This document shows positions 10,704 to 20,698 of a DNA stretch of 64,000 nucleotides, in pieces (position 1 is the first letter of the stretch; every line of letters starts with the position of its first letter). The position numbers and the translations under genes are program-made. The stretch is from Pegoplata infirma. Lineage: Eukaryota > Arthropoda > Insecta > Diptera > Anthomyiidae. The stretch spans positions 14,223,125 through 14,287,124 of the forward strand of contig OY992537.1 of NCBI GenBank assembly GCA_963921195.1. The letters are read 5' to 3'. Below the pieces are notes generated by a model. That model was not told the DNA's origin. It saw only the letters and a program-made list of their open reading frames with translations, and ran no database searches.

Positions 10704-10979
10704 ATATCGCTCCTTTACTTGTATAGTGTCACAACTCAAAATATTTGATTTTGCAGAAAACACGTTTAAAGTTTACTATTGAAACTGGTTTTTAATTGAA
10801 AAAGGCCGGTACGTAGAAAATGTAACAATGGCGTGTACTCTTCTCAAACGGTGAGTTTAAAAGATATTAATATGAATTTTTGACACAATATAAAGCACGA
10901 TATAACGAATAATTCTGCATCATTAACTCAAAAAACGCATTTTTTGAGATATGACACTATACAAGTAAAGGAGCGATAT
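10704..10979. mobile_element. CGCTCC MITE, copy B (opposite orientation)
   Basis: It has the same ends as copy A, but the inner blocks run in reverse (CAGAAAACACGTTTAAAG first, GAATAATTCTGCATCATTAA last). The two copies are very similar, so they are probably young. They sit 541 bp apart inside one CCCGAG element. Confidence 0.88.
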
Positions 10980-11221
10980 GATTATTTTTACTCGGGAAAC
11001 TAAAAATTTACTAATTTTAATTTCGCGAGCGTGAGAAAAATTTTAGTTAGCAGTTTAGTGAGCAGAAAAAAGAATTTCTTGCGTGAGTAATATTTTTATT
11101 ACGTGAGCGTGAGCGTGCATGAGTTAAATTCACTCACGCGCCCATCTCTAATTTGAAATACTTCTGTCTGACACAAAAATGGTTAAATTTTTTAAAAATA
11201 TACGTCATTAAAAAATGGCGT

Positions 11222-12254
11222 GTTTTAGAGGTAGGTTTGGTTCTTATTTTTTCCGCCTGGTCTGATTTTGCCCATTTCCAAACATAACCAGCCTATGATT
11301 ATAAGATATATTCGTCCTAAAATTAAGGAGTCTAGCACTTTTAGTTTGGACTGTATCGTGCTTTTCAGAGACAGACGGACGGACGAACTGATACACGGAC
11401 TAAAATTGCTAAAATTTCCTGTCGTAATACCTACCGAATGATGCCACAAAATAGCTGATTGTGGGAAAATTTATGAAAAAAAAATTGCAAAGGCATCTTT
11501 AGTCGGCAACCAGCGCTGCAGCGGTCAACGTTTAAAAAAATTACGTTTTTCGACCAAATTTCATGTCTGAATTTTTTAATCAAATCCGGCACATAAATTA
11601 GGAATTTTACGTACTTTAAGGGAAAAATATTTAAAAAATTCCAAAATAACGATTTTGGTCCACATAGGCTGATTTTTAAACATATAAATTATTTTTTTAA
11701 CCAAATTGATCCTAAAGAAATGCTAAGCACTTTATGTCAAAAATATTAGAACACGATTCTGGCGCAAAAATACTGATCAGCATCTGTGGCCCAAAATCGC
11801 TTATCAGCATTTTTGGAACAAAATCACGTTTTTATGTTTTTAATATTATTTAGATGGCATACTTAGCCCTCTCGAACTTTTGGAACCAATTTAGATAAAA
11901 ATGTGAACCAAAATTGCTATTTTCGAATTTTTTAAATATCTTTCTCATAAAGAACGCAAAAGTTCTTAATTTTTGAGCCGGATTTGGTCAAAAAAATTCG
12001 GACATGAATTTTGGTCGAAAAACGTAATTTTTTTCAAATTTTGACCGCAGGTTGCCGACTGAAGATGCCCTTGCAAACATTTTTCATAAATTTTCCCACA
12101 ATCACCACTACCGTGGGTATCGTTCGGCAGGTATTACGACACGAAAATCGAAGTTTGACGGGGCGCCCTAATATATATACTTTATTAGGTCCCCGACCGA
12201 TATTTCGATAAGTTACACACTGAATGACAAAGTATTTGTCATAGTTGGAGGGTA
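11222..12254 (-). mobile_element. MM-C mini-me-like element, split by a foldback
   Basis: Left part, 11222-11420, carries GAGGTAGGTTTGGTTC, the AACATAACCAGCCTATG block and the tract AGACAGACGGACGGACG. The right part, 12141-12254, carries TTTATTAGGTCCCCGACCG, the ATATTTCGATAAGTTAC core and the end TTGGAGGGTATAAA. The foldback at 11421-12140 lies between them. Confidence 0.7.
11421..12140. mobile_element. GTCGTAATACC foldback element, copy 1
   Basis: The outer ends GTCGTAATACCTACCGAA and TTCGGCAGGTATTACGAC are inverted. Complementarity continues inward for about 200 bp per arm (for example GATTGTGGGAAAATTTATG against CATAAATTTTCCCACAATC). The centre repeats motifs such as GATTTTGGTCCACA and CAGCATCTGTGG. 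No transposase is present. Related sequence is at 15141-17530 and inside the TCGAGGG elements. Confidence 0.8.
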
Positions 12255-12470
12255 TAAAAATAATGGTTCAAATGGACAACCCTATATTAAAGAGCTCAAT
12301 TTTAAGAAAACTATGAACTATTTATAAGTACATATAAATAAAAAAATTCTTGCTGCCATTTATGATGATCGATCAACAATCCTTTCGAAAACAAAAACTG
12401 CAAAACTTAAATCTTAAAATTTTATATGTGACTTATTTCATAGAACCTTTTTGACACTGAGCACCAACAA

Positions 12471-12541
12471 GCATCGGTGGTTCAGTGGTAGAATGCTCGC
12501 CTGCCACGCGGGCGGCCCGGGTTCGATTCCCGGCCGATGCA
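12471..12541 (+). tRNA. tRNA-Gly (anticodon GCC)
   Basis: This is a complete 71-nt tRNA. The acceptor stem is GCATCGG/CCGATGC with discriminator A, the A-box TGGTTCAGTGG, the anticodon loop CTGCCAC, and the T arm CCGGG-TTCGATT-CCCGG with the B-box GGTTCGATTCC. A run of T follows within 10 nt as the terminator. It decodes GGC/GGT. It is identical to the eight other Gly genes here. It faces the Lys gene at 12643, with 101 bp between their 3' ends. Confidence 0.98.
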
Positions 12542-12642
12542 ATAATATTTTTTTTTAACTCAAAATTTTTATATATTGTTTTTTTTTTTGTTTTTTAACA
12601 AAACAAAAAAAAATTAAACTAATTAAAAAAAAAGTTATTACT

Positions 12643-12715
12643 CGCCCGAGCAGGGACTTGAACCCTGGACCCTTGGATTAAAAGTCCAATGCTCTACCGA
12701 CTGAGCTACCCGGGC
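12643..12715 (-). tRNA. tRNA-Lys (anticodon TTT)
   Basis: It is identical in sequence to the Lys gene at 1374-1446. The terminator is a run of nine T on the minus strand just past its 3' end. It converges with the Gly gene at 12471, forming pair 1 of the array. Confidence 0.98.
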
Positions 12716-12951
12716 TTATACCAGGCTTGGTTTTAAAGATATTAAAAAATCTTTAAAGGATGCAAAAGTTTCCCTGACAAGTTAATAAGGGATAAGAATG
12801 CTTAATAAACTAAATTCGCTATTTTAATAATTTTTTTAAATTAATTTATTAACTAATTTAGGTAATAATTTATTTATTAAACTTGATAGCATCAATTAGT
12901 AAAAACAATTTGAAAATATTCTTATGGCAATATAAACAGCGTTTATTATAA

Positions 12952-13022
12952 GCATCGGTGGTTCAGTGGTAGAATGCTCGCCTGCCACGCGGGCGGCCCG
13001 GGTTCGATTCCCGGCCGATGCA
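12952..13022 (+). tRNA. tRNA-Gly (anticodon GCC)
   Basis: This copy is identical to the Gly gene at 12471-12541. A T5 terminator follows within 10 nt. It begins pair 2, 236 bp after pair 1, and its 3' end is 107 bp from that of its Lys partner. Confidence 0.98.
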
Positions 13023-13129
13023 ACAGAACTTTTTATTTATCATTTTTAATAATGTTTAAAAATTTATAGAACATAATTTATGGTTTATTTCTAATAATAG
13101 TAATTAAAAAAATACCAAAAAGGAATACT

Positions 13130-13202
13130 CGCCCGAGCAGGGACTTGAACCCTGGACCCTTGGATTAAAAGTCCAATGCTCTACCGACTGAGCTACCCGG
13201 GC
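13130..13202 (-). tRNA. tRNA-Lys (anticodon TTT)
   Basis: The mature sequence is the shared Lys sequence. The nearest terminator on the minus strand is T5 (CCTTTTTGG), with a T7 run behind it. It is the Lys half of pair 2. Confidence 0.98.
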
Positions 13203-13619
13203 ATATAAACGACCTTGAGCTATTAATATTTGTTAAAATACAGTAAAGGATCCTCAGACAGGTCAGTAAAAATAAATTAGAAATATCGAGTTTAAGAAAT
13301 AGTTAAAAAAATTGAATTAAACTTTAATTGTAATAATATTTTATTTTGGTATGAATATAAAAATTTTTTTTTTTTTTCCAGTAACAAATGGATTGTGTAT
13401 TTGAAAATAAAAATAACTGTCTTTAAATTTTTTTAAGGTTAAATGCTTACATACTTTTTGGTTAGTTCAAAACAAGGGTAGGTTCCATCTATATAGCATT
13501 AAATCTGATTATTTCTTTAATGCAAGGGTTAGTTTTTTTCTATACAGCTTAAAATCTGCTAACATCGCATTATAATTTGTATAATTTCGAATGGCAATAT
13601 GAGCAGCACCCGTTATTAA

Positions 13620-13690
13620 GCATCGGTGGTTCAGTGGTAGAATGCTCGCCTGCCACGCGGGCGGCCCGGGTTCGATTCCCGGCCGATGCA
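13620..13690 (+). tRNA. tRNA-Gly (anticodon GCC)
   Basis: The mature sequence is the shared Gly sequence. A T9 terminator lies about 7 nt downstream. This is the Gly half of pair 3, which has the widest gap to its partner (166 bp). Confidence 0.98.
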
Positions 13691-13856
13691 ACTAAATTTT
13701 TTTTTAATTTTTCTCTTTTTTTTTCATTTGAAGTAATGATATTTTTTAATTCGTACCATTTCTGATTCAAAATAAATTATTGCGGTTACAAAAATTCTAG
13801 AATGTTTTTCTAGATGAACATAAAAAAAAAATATTGGCCAGTAAAAAACATATGTT

Positions 13857-13929
13857 CGCCCGAGCAGGGACTTGAACCCTGGACCCTTGGATTAAAAGTC
13901 CAATGCTCTACCGACTGAGCTACCCGGGC
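13857..13929 (-). tRNA. tRNA-Lys (anticodon TTT)
   Basis: The mature sequence is the shared Lys sequence. The terminator on the minus strand is T6 (GTTTTTTAC). It is the Lys half of pair 3. Confidence 0.98.
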
Positions 13930-14399
13930 TTATATAAATTGAATTTAATAAGACTTTTCGACATAATTAAAGTAAGAATTGAAATGTAAACCAAGTTTTA
14001 AACATGGTGCCCTTAACCCTTTCGTTCCTGAACTTTTTAATCCGGTAAAAACATTGACTTCAACACAGTGAAAACTTTTGTGTTAATTCCATAGAATTCT
14101 GCGCCCCCTAGGGCAGATATATGACGAACATGTTAAATGTTAAAATGTTTTTTATTGGTATATTCTGAAATTATTTAATTAAGAGAGGTTATAATTTTTA
14201 ATATCGGCTGGCTATACTCAATGGATCCATCACAACATTAATATGAACTGTCATTTAGCAACATTGACGATGAAGGGTTAATATGTACGAAAAAAAAATA
14301 ATGACCTACTGGCGAAGTCAATTACTCTGATTAGCAGAATAAAAAATGTCAAAGTAAATCTTTTATTCAAGTCTCAAATAAATCATGTTATTCCATTCA

Positions 14400-14470
14400 G
14401 CATCGGTGGTTCAGTGGTAGAATGCTCGCCTGCCACGCGGGCGGCCCGGGTTCGATTCCCGGCCGATGCA
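14400..14470 (+). tRNA. tRNA-Gly (anticodon GCC)
   Basis: The mature sequence is the shared Gly sequence. The downstream flank TCGAACTTTTTTAAAAAA closely resembles the flank of the Gly gene at 23790, a sign of unit duplication. It is the Gly half of pair 4. Confidence 0.98.
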
Positions 14471-14582
14471 ATATCGAACTTTTTTAAAAAAAAGTTCTTA
14501 ATAATTATAATTAAACTCATTTTAAAATATATCAAAAATCTTTAAAAAAAATATTAAGAAAATAGAGAAAAAATATTATAAT

Positions 14583-14655
14583 CGCCCGAGCAGGGACTTG
14601 AACCCTGGACCCTTGGATTAAAAGTCCAATGCTCTACCGACTGAGCTACCCGGGC
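14583..14655 (-). tRNA. tRNA-Lys (anticodon TTT)
   Basis: The mature sequence is the shared Lys sequence. Its 3' flank on the plus strand, AAAAAATATTATAAT, is nearly the same as that of the Lys gene at 17772. It is the Lys half of pair 4, 112 bp from its partner. A degraded Lys remnant lies 121 bp upstream of it. Confidence 0.98.
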
Positions 14656-14776
14656 ACGCTAGATACTGGCTGCCTGATGACTATGTTATCCTGCACATAA
14701 TAGAGTATTAAAGCGTAACCCGAATTTACAACACTATTTCGAAATAGGGAAGGTTTCTGAAAAATTATTAACACAA

Positions 14777-14842
14777 GGAGCAGAAGCTTGAACCCTGGAC
14801 CTTTGGTTTAAAATAAAAAGGTCTTTAAACTTAACTACGAGC
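14777..14842 (-). pseudogene. Degraded tRNA-Lys remnant
   Basis: Plus-strand sequence CTTGAACCCTGGACC and TTTGG matches the T arm and variable region of the intact Lys genes. The anticodon region is altered (GTTTAAAATAAAA instead of GATTAAAAGTCC), and the D arm and acceptor stem survive only as CTACGAGC. The anticodon stem can no longer form, so it is not a functional tRNA. Confidence 0.8.
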
Positions 14843-15140
14843 ATAATTAAAACAAATTAAATACTTCTTGACATAAATACGGGAAAACTAATACGTAGAG
14901 CTAGGTTATGCCGCGGTCGCAATAATTTCTTTAAACATGTTTAAGTGCTTAAACATGTTAAAAAAATAAATTCCGATTACGTTATTGTTTGCTAAGTTTT
15001 CTCAAGCTTTCGTAGAAATTTTGCAGATTTTAGACTCTGCTCACGGCAAAGAAACAAAATTAAAAAACGTAAAGCTTGTTTTAACTTGATTTGGGCAAAT
15101 AATCATAGCATGTGATTCAAACTCAATTTTACTCACGTGA
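14843..15140. other. Unassigned intron sequence
   Basis: No gene or repeat is recognised between the Lys remnant and the foldback-derived sequence starting near 15141. Confidence 0.4.
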
Positions 15141-15248
15141 TTGTAAGTGACCACAGATGCTGATTTTTAACCATAAAAATTATTTTTTATACAAATTGGT
15201 CTCAAAAGTGGGAAAATGTTAAGTGTGTTGTCTAAAAAATATTAAAAA

Positions 15249-16132
15249 CAAGTAAGAAAATTATACTCGGTCAAGACCGACCATATAATACCCTACACCA
15301 GAGTTTCCCGGAAAATGGGTCCCAAGTTCAAACATGGACTGATTTTTTTTTAAATTTTTTTTATTAACAATTCATGTACAATATAATTCAAAATTAGTTT
15401 TGGCCTCAGCGGCATGAAGGCGCTCTATATTTTGTTAAATCTTTAATAAGTGTAAAAAGCACTCGCTAATCAAATTTGAGTGAAATTGGCTTCTTTTTGT
15501 TGACAATAAATCACTTCAACTGAATATCGGACGAAATTTCACCATGGGACCTAAGTCCAAAAATGGTCCGATGATAATCAGATTTGATAAGGTTATTAAA
15601 GTACGCGTTTAACATACACAAAGAGAATTTTAATTAAATATTTTCTATTTTCATGAAATTTGAGAGATTTATGTGAAAACCGCGAAGGTGGTTTGTATGG
15701 GGGCTACAAGAAGCACTGGTCCGATTTCTTTAAAATTCGGAATGGTGATTTATGTGGATAAAACATTTCGAAAAGATACCTATTAAATTGCGGCTATTAG
15801 AGTCATTTGAACCAAAACTAAAGAGGACCTTTGTATGGGGGCTAGGTCTAAATATGAACCGATTTTTTTCAATTTCAATAGGCTTCGTCCTATGGCCAAA
15901 AGAGGCTTAAATTTTAAATTTCAAGTCAATTCATTAAGAATTGCGATCTGTATCGTGTTTACACCGTTTACATGGACAGACAGACGGACGGACGGACATC
16001 GCTAAATCGACTCAAAAAAAGATTCTAAGTCTATCGGTATACTTAAAAGTGGGTCCAGGACCAATATTTCGGGTAGTTACAAACATGAGCACAAACTCAT
16101 TGTACCCTGTATCACAGTGTGGTGTAGGGTAA
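15249..16132 (+). mobile_element. MM-A mini-me-like element
   Basis: It starts AACAAGTAAGAAAATTATAC and GGTCAAGACCGACC, passes GGGTCCCAAGTTCAAACATG, a GACAGACAGACGGACGGACG tract and the TATTTCGGGTAGTTAC core, and ends TGTGGTGTAGGGTA. It is about 880 bp, close to full length, with no protein-coding frame. Confidence 0.85.
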
Positions 16133-16224
16133 AAAAATAAAAACACGCTTTGGGTCCGAAAATGCTGATCAGCATCTGTGGACCAAAATCGCAAATCAAA
16201 ATTATTGGACCAAAATGGCGTTTT

Positions 16225-17043
16225 TATACCCTACACCTCACTGTGTTACAGGGAATAATGAGTTTGTGCTGATGTTTGTAACTACCCGAAATATTGGTCC
16301 TAGACCCACTTTTAAGTATACCGATCGACTCAGAAACACTTTTTGAGTCGATTTAGCGATGTCCGTCCTTCAGTCCGTCTGTCTGTCTGTCCATGTAAAC
16401 GGTGTAAACACGATACAGGTCGCAATTTTTAGGCAATTGACTTGAAATTTAAAACTTAAACCTCTTTTGGACCAAGGACGAAGCCTATTGAAAAAAATTG
16501 GTCCATATTTAGACCTAGCCCCCATACAAAGGTCCTCTTTAGATTTGGCTCAAATTACTCTAATAAAAGTATTATAATAGGTATCTTTTCAAAATTTAAC
16601 AGGTAATCATGTTTCGTCTTTACAAATCACCATTCCGAATTTTAAAGAAATCGGACCAGTTCTTCTTGTAGCCTCCATACAAACCACCTTCCCGATTTTC
16701 ACATAAATCTCTCAAATTTCATGAAAATAGAAAATATTTAATTAAAATTCCGTTTGTGTATGTTAAACGCGTACTTTAATAACCTTATCAAATCATGGGA
16801 CCATATTTGGACATAGGCCCCATCTGAAAATTTCGCCCGATATTCAGTTAAAGCGGTTTAGTGTCAACAAAAAAAGCCTATTTCACTCAAATTTGACTTG
16901 TGAGTGGTTTTTACACGTATTAAAGATTTGACAAAATATAAAGCTAATCGGTCCATGTTTGAACTTGGGACCCATTTTCCGGGAAACTTTGGTGTAGGGT
17001 ATTACATGGTCGGTCTTGACCGACTATAATTTTCTTACTTGTT
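16225..17043 (-). mobile_element. MM-A mini-me-like element, opposite orientation
   Basis: It begins TATACCCTACACC and ends GACCGACTATAATTTTCTTA then CTTGTT, the complement of the neighbouring copy. The GTCY tract is GTCCGTCTGTCTGTCTGTCC. With the copy at 15249 it forms a large inverted pair separated by about 90 bp of foldback sequence. Confidence 0.85.
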
Positions 17044-17605
17044 ATATTTTTTTTATATTTCTTAGATAACACACTTAACATTTTTCAACTTTTGTTATCT
17101 AAAAAATATTTTAAAAATATAAAAACACGATTTTGGTCCGAAAATTCTGATCAGCACCTGTGAAACAAAATCGCAGATAAACATTTTTAGACCAAAATCG
17201 AGTTTTTATACATTATTTTAATATTTTTTAGATAACACTTAACGTTTTCCAACTTTTAAGAACATAAAAAATAATTTTTTTGTCTAAAAATCAGCATCTG
17301 TGGACCAAAATCGTGGATTTTGGATTTTTAAAATATTTTTTATGGGAAAAAAATTTTCCAATTTTTTTGCCGGATTTGTTCAAAAAATTCGTACATGAAT
17401 TTTGGTCGAAATACGTAATTTTTTCCAACTTTGACCGCTGGTTTCCGACTAAAGATGACCTTGCGAAATTTTTTCATAAATTTTTCCACAATCAGATCTG
17501 ACGTGACCATCGTTTGGCAGGTATTACGAAATAAAATTGAAAAATTTGAATTTGATGTAAGTTGATATTAAGTAATATTTTGAATATATCTACCTATTTC
17601 ATATA

Positions 17606-17676
17606 GCATCGGTGGTTCAGTGGTAGAATGCTCGCCTGCCACGCGGGCGGCCCGGGTTCGATTCCCGGCCGATGCA
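17606..17676 (+). tRNA. tRNA-Gly (anticodon GCC)
   Basis: The mature sequence is the shared Gly sequence, with a T5 terminator. It is the Gly half of pair 5, with the closest partner (95 bp). Its upstream flank CTATTTCATATAG resembles TTATTTCATGTAG before the Gly gene at 23790. Confidence 0.98.
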
Positions 17677-17771
17677 ATTTCTAACTTTTTAGTTAATAAT
17701 AAAATAATTTGATAAGAACTTTTAAACAAAATTGAGTAATAGAGTAAGTCCTTAACAAAAAATATTACAAT

Positions 17772-17844
17772 CGCCCGAGCAGGGACTTGAACCCTGGACC
17801 CTTGGATTAAAAGTCCAATGCTCTACCGACTGAGCTACCCGGGC
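17772..17844 (-). tRNA. tRNA-Lys (anticodon TTT)
   Basis: The mature sequence is the shared Lys sequence. The terminator on the minus strand is T6. It is the Lys half of pair 5. A degraded Lys remnant lies about 86 bp upstream, as at pair 4. Confidence 0.98.
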
Positions 17845-17930
17845 CCGTTAATAACCAGCTGCCGCCCGATCAGTATGCTAAATAGAACTTATGCAATAAA
17901 GGGGGGAAAGAGTCCAAAGCATGTCTAATA

Positions 17931-17972
17931 CTGGAGTAGGATCTTAAATCCTAGAACTTTGGTTAATTGAGC
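17931..17972 (-). pseudogene. Likely tRNA-Lys remnant (3' half)
   Basis: GGAGTAGGATCTTAAATCC and TAGAACTTTGGTTAA align with the 3' acceptor, T arm and anticodon side of tRNA-Lys, with about one change in four. A CTCAC-hAT element begins at 17980, at the point where the rest would follow. Confidence 0.45.
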
Positions 17973-17979
17973 CCTGAAG

Positions 17980-18533
17980 TAGAGATGGGAGCGAGAGCGA
18001 TTTTTGACTCACACTCACGACATGAATTTTTGAATCACGCACACTCACTTACGAGCATATTTTTTTACTCACACTCACTCACAATCATGTGAGTAAATTA
18101 AATACAACTCACGCTCACGTGCACTCACGCAAGCTTCACTCATGCTCACACTCACGAAACTCCTATTTATACAAAAAAAAATTCAAACACTAAAATTTCA
18201 AAAATCTTTCAAATTTTCAGCAAAATTTAAAGTTCAGCGAAATTTTACATTTTGTTTGCTTTTTTCGGGACGAAATCTTAAGTTAAGCCAAATTTTTAAT
18301 TTTTTTGTTGCTTTTTTTGGTATAAAAGGAAATATGAAGAGAAACTAAATCACGCAAACTCACGCAAAAAAATCGGTTCACGCACACTCACTCACTCAAA
18401 AACCTTACCCACGCACACTCACTCACGCAATTTTTTTCTCCACTCACACTCACTCACAACCACGTGAGTAAAATTGAATTCAGTCACACTCACGCGTGAA
18501 TCACGCCCTAATCTGCTCATGTGCCTATCTCTA
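17980..18533. mobile_element. CTCAC-hAT element, copy 3
   Basis: Ends are TAGAGATGGGAGCG and CCTATCTCTA. The inside holds dense CACTCACTCACG arrays and an AT-rich middle shared with copy 1 (TTCAAAAATCTTTCAAATTTT). The flanks CCCTGAAG and CATCCTAA do not form a clean 8-bp duplication, so the insertion is older or the edges are altered. Confidence 0.82.
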
Positions 18534-18548
18534 CATCCTAAAAAAATG

Positions 18549-18600
18549 TCGCCCAAGCAGGGATAAAAGTTCAGTTTAAGCCGTTTGATCTATAGAACTT
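18549..18600 (-). pseudogene. Likely tRNA-Lys remnant (3' end)
   Basis: TCGCCCAAGCAGGGA differs from the 3' acceptor and T-stem side of tRNA-Lys (TCGCCCGAGCAGGGA) at one base. After that the match fades through AAAAGTTCAG and CTATAGAACTT. Because it too starts from the 3' end, it is not the missing half of the remnant at 17931. Confidence 0.45.
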
Positions 18601-19232
18601 CAAAAAAACTTCAAAGATCAGTTTTTAAATAATTCTTATTTCATTAATCAAAAAACCAGCCTCTTGCACGTTTGATTAAATAATATTAAAAACATGAAAA
18701 AATATTACAAAATTGTTTTTAAGTCAATAAAGTGTTGTTGTTAATTTAGTTAATTATTTTAAAAACCAGTTGTTTATTTTTAAAATTAATGCAAATTAAA
18801 TTAAAACAAAATTATAAACGTAATGGACAGGTTTTGTTGTTACGTTTTGAAGAGGTTAAAGAACTTTTTACAGATCACTCCCACTTTGAAAGATTTAAGA
18901 AATTCTAAAACTTGTATTTTTTTTGCAAATAATTTTACTTTTTAATTTTAGATTTTTTGTTGATCTTTAGTGAACCTTGAAAATATTAGTGGGTCAGTTT
19001 TTTTTTTTTTTTATTCTTAATTAATAGTTTCAGTTAAATAATTAACATCTTCTGTTGATTTCTTTTAAGATTTATTTCAGCAGAACATTTAAATTAACAG
19101 AAATGTTTTGCTGCTTGCAGATTTTAATTAGTTTTATTTATTTTTATAACTCTGTGTTGCTTTTTAAGGTTAAGGTTATTGTTTTAAGTATGAATTAAGT
19201 AATAATTAAAAATATATTAAAAGAATACCTAC
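18601..19232. other. spz3 intron sequence beside the 19233 donor
   Basis: The sequence is AT-rich and looks single-copy within the window. No coding, RNA or repeat feature is recognised. Confidence 0.5.
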
Positions 19233-19357
19233 ATGGGGTAACTATTACCAGCTGTAGGGCAAAATAATTGATGATAACGTTTTATGCAGGGCACTCCCTT
19301 TATTACATCGCCACGCACATCCAAGCCTAAAGCCACTGATAACGCCGTCCACCAGAT
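19233..19357 (-). CDS. spz3: spz3 internal exon: conserved pro-region
   Basis: The 125-bp exon follows a T-rich tract and TTTGTAG acceptor and ends CCCCAT|GTAGGT. Entry is phase 0 and the last two bases join C of the next exon to give Ile. Residues 45-86 include IWWTALSVALGLDVRGD, then KGVPCIKRYHQLFCPTAG and NSYP. Two cysteines (in VPC and LFC) and the CPTAGNSYP motif belong to the N-terminal pro-region shared by Spatzle-like proteins. The peptide flows directly into DKIERFIDDN of the next exon, which supports the chosen junction. The exon is isolated between a 13.3-kb intron and a 29.7-kb intron. Confidence 0.86.
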
Positions 19358-20310
19358 CTACAAAAAAAAAATAATAAAATGTAAAATAATTAATAAAGGA
19401 AATGAAATGTGGGAGTATTTAATAAAAACAAGTTTAAACATTTTATATTAATATTTTTAACTTTAATTAAATTCATAAAACGTATTTGTGTTTAACACGT
19501 GCTTAGAACATATACTAACGGGGATTTTATTATACAAAAAAATAAAAATAAAATATGAATGAATTTTTTATTTCTAAAGACTTCAGTTATAATAAATTAT
19601 GATTGAAATGCAATTGTTATAAAGTGATGGCAGCGCCAACTGCTATTATTATATGACGCCAAAATCAGACATGTTTTGTAAAATTTAAAAGAGCCAGTTT
19701 TATTGTAGTGACTTAAACTTTGGTTGCTTTTTTGTTTTTAGGATCCAATAGGTTAAACACACTTAAAACTAAAATAACTCAACAACTATTGCTCGGATTA
19801 CACTCGGGTATTCGGTGGTTTTGTTCTACGATCTAAAAGCAACAAAATTGCTTTACAACTTTTTGTCGTGTCGGCGGTAGTTACCGGATATGAACATTTT
19901 AAAATTTCCGGGAATTTGAATTTTTTGGTTCGAAGTTAGAAAGAATGTCGTCATCGATTTTGATCCGAAATTTTCTCTATCTTGCTTAGTTTTCGAGATA
20001 TGGCAATTTTGGTTTTAAAACTTTATTTTTAGGACCCAATAGGTAAAACATATTTGAAACTTAAAAAACTTGAAATTTTTGCACGAATTGCTTTCGGGTG
20101 TTTTTTTGAAAAATATATGTATTTTTCAAAAAACAATATTCAAGATTAAAATATTTTTTTATTACAAAAACTTACTAAATTCACTTATTAGCATCTAAAA
20201 AATAAAACATTCAAATATTTGGTGGCAATCGGATAAGTGCTTCCCTGCCGAAAATAGGTTAAATATTGGAAAAAGTGATTTAAGGAAAAACTATATTTTT
20301 TAATTTTTTT
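19358..20310. other. spz3 intron sequence, with an old repeat
   Basis: From 19358 to 19730 no feature is seen. From 19740 to 20200 a diverged repeat is marked by GGA(T/C)CCAATAGGT and AACTAAGCAAGATAGAG-like motifs (here on the complement); related wording appears at 39560-39960. No open frame is credible. Confidence 0.4.
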
Positions 20311-20698
20311 TATACCCTAAACTCTAGTGATATAGGGTATATATAAGTTTGACATTCCGTTTGTAACTCATCGAAATATCGGCCTAGTATATATATTCAT
20401 GATCCCCGATCGATTTCAAGACATTCTAGCGATGTCCGACTGACTGTCTGTCTGTGGAAATGGTGATCACGGCCAAAATATTACACGGATATGACTAAAA
20501 CTTAACATATTTATTGGAAGTTCTCCCGAGAAGTTTGGTATTGCATTTGAGCAATATCGGTTCAGCGGTTCAAAAGTTATGAACGAAAATGTAAGGACAC
20601 CTCAAAAATTTTTAAATAAAGTTTTTGCAATAATCTTTTAGAAATTGTGGAGGGTATCACTACATTCGGCAAGACGGAATTTAACTTGTTTACTTGTT
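20311..20698 (+). mobile_element. MM-B mini-me-like element
   Basis: It starts TATACCCTAAACTCTAGTG, includes CATCGAAATATCGGCC, TATATATATTCATGATC and a short GTCTGTCTGTGG tract, then GAAGTTCTCCCGAGAAGTTT, and ends GTGGAGGGTATCAC and ACATTCGGCAAG. Confidence 0.82.

Larger units (their letters stand above)
9852..10996. mobile_element. CCCGAG element, copy 1
   Basis: Terminal inverted repeats are CCCGAGTAAAAAT and the complement ATTTTTACTCGGG. The interior, rich in TATATA, includes ATCCGAATAATGGTGGATG and GGGTACGCTTCGAACCAGAT. A second copy spans 40078-46272 in the opposite arrangement and is split elsewhere, so the two copies reveal each other's insertions. Two MITEs are inserted here. No coding sequence is seen. 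Confidence 0.8.
9537..11150. mobile_element. CTCAC-hAT element, copy 2, carrying nested insertions
   Basis: Ends are TAGAGATGCGC and GCGCCCATCTCTA. The 8-bp duplication is ATTTGAAC (9529-9536) and ATTTGAAA (11151-11158), one mismatch. The outer parts (9540-9730 and 11020-11145) carry GTGATCGTGAGTGA-type arrays. The middle 1.1 kb is a separate element (9852-10996). Confidence 0.88.
15141..17530. mobile_element. GTCGTAATACC foldback element, copy 2, expanded by two MM-A insertions
   Basis: The right end (about 17260-17526) matches the right arm of the 11421-12140 element: GGATTTGTTCAAAAAATTCG, GAATTTTGGTCGAAATACG, TTTGACCGCTGG, CATAAATTTTTCCACAATC and GGCAGGTATTACG. The left side starts with CCACAGATGCTGATTTTT. 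The outer left arm appears lost. The interior repeats TGCTGATCAGCA(T/C)CTGTG motifs. Without the two MM-A inserts, tRNA pairs 4 and 5 would be much closer. Confidence 0.65.

Noticed and set aside
13509..13770. Open frames on both strands around 13500-13770 (also one at 37687-37932)
   Set aside because: They run through a tRNA-Gly gene; the shared peptide SIGGSVVECSPATRAARVRF is the tRNA sequence translated.
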